Shown here one piece after another: positions 5,802 to 5,985 of a DNA stretch of 5,985 nt. The DNA lies in contig CAMLQP010000190.1 in NCBI GenBank assembly GCA_946482115.1, positions 1 through 5,985 of the forward strand, written 5' to 3'. The translations under genes and the position numbers were made by a program. Below the pieces are notes generated by a model that made no database searches, had not been told where the DNA came from, and worked only from the letters and a program-made list of their open reading frames with translations. Position 1 is the stretch's first letter, and every line of letters starts with the position of its first letter. The DNA is from an uncultured Comamonadaceae bacterium. GTDB taxonomy: Bacteria; Pseudomonadota; Gammaproteobacteria; Burkholderiales; Burkholderiaceae.

Positions 5802-5985
5802 ATGGACGCACGCAAGAAAATTCACAATCTACTGGCCCAGCTTAACACGGTGATCGTGGGCAAACCGGGCCAGGTCCGCGACGGCGTGGCCTGCCTGCTG
5901 GCCGGCGGGCACCTGCTGATCGAGGACGTTCCCGGCGTCGGCAAGACCACGCTGGCCCATGCCCTGTCGCGGGTGTTCGGCCTGC
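5802..5985 (+). CDS. MoxR-family AAA+ ATPase, N-terminal part (runs off the window)
   Basis: MoxR proteins are AAA+ ATPases with chaperone-like roles in assembling or activating partner complexes, often encoded ahead of DUF58, transglutaminase-like or von Willebrand-domain proteins. The window holds the first 61 residues. The order [20 protein letters not shown] (6-25), [20 protein letters not shown] (30-49), TLAHAL (50-55) is characteristic of the family; the last part of the middle segment is the Walker A motif, with lysine K48. The ATG at 5802 matches the usual MoxR N-terminus but lacks a ribosome binding site. An in-frame ATG at 5769 would add 11 residues and would overlap the start codon of the divergent deacetylase gene; AGTAGG at 5759-5764 lies just before it. 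The partner genes expected downstream are outside the window. Confidence 0.9.
   Translation, partial: MDARKKIHNLLAQLNTVIVGKPGQVRDGVACLLAGGHLLIEDVPGVGKTTLAHALSRVFGL

Noticed and set aside
4577..5845. 422-codon open frame on the plus strand opposite the channel and deacetylase genes
   Set aside because: The opposing frames carry complete MscS and deacetylase motifs. This frame has no motif and also runs through the start of the MoxR gene in another frame.

Overview
The window is about 65% G+C by eye and reads like chromosomal DNA from a betaproteobacterium, most likely a Burkholderiales/Comamonadaceae-type organism (inference from codon choice, the EtfB and MoxR N-termini and the high density of genes). 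It holds seven protein-coding genes, two of them cut by the window edges. I see no RNA gene, CRISPR array, insertion sequence or phage gene.

Layout: (1) positions 1-385, minus strand: N-terminal half of the electron transfer flavoprotein beta subunit, etfB. (2) 386-672: a 287-bp divergent control region, the only sizeable non-coding stretch. It is rich in dyads: a 16-bp LiuR-like palindrome just upstream of etfB, a nested hairpin, a pair of 10-bp direct repeats 36 bp apart, and a cluster of overlapping inverted repeats on the side nearer the transporter. (3) 673-3489, plus strand: a complete three-gene TRAP transporter operon, with a periplasmic solute-binding protein (DctP type), a small membrane subunit (DctQ type) and a large membrane subunit (DctM type). 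The genes are separated by 13 bp (or 7 bp) and a 4-bp ATGA overlap. (4) 3490-5770, minus strand: a MscS-family mechanosensitive channel and a histone-deacetylase-like zinc amidohydrolase, read in the order deacetylase then channel, with an 8-bp overlap. The channel and the TRAP operon converge with stop codons that abut exactly. (5) 5802-5985, plus strand: start of a MoxR-family AAA+ ATPase, divergent from the deacetylase with only 31 bp between them.

How the genes work together: the TRAP genes form one Na+-driven uptake system for an unidentified substrate, probably a carboxylate or other small organic acid by family precedent. EtfB passes electrons from acyl-CoA and related dehydrogenases to the respiratory chain, and its putative operator suggests control by branched-chain amino acid/acyl-CoA catabolism. 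The deacetylase and the channel are probably co-transcribed, but I can name no functional link between them. No gene here is of unknown family. The points most worth a second look are the regulatory architecture of 386-672 and the compressed gene boundaries at 3489/3490, 4814-4821 and 5768-5802.
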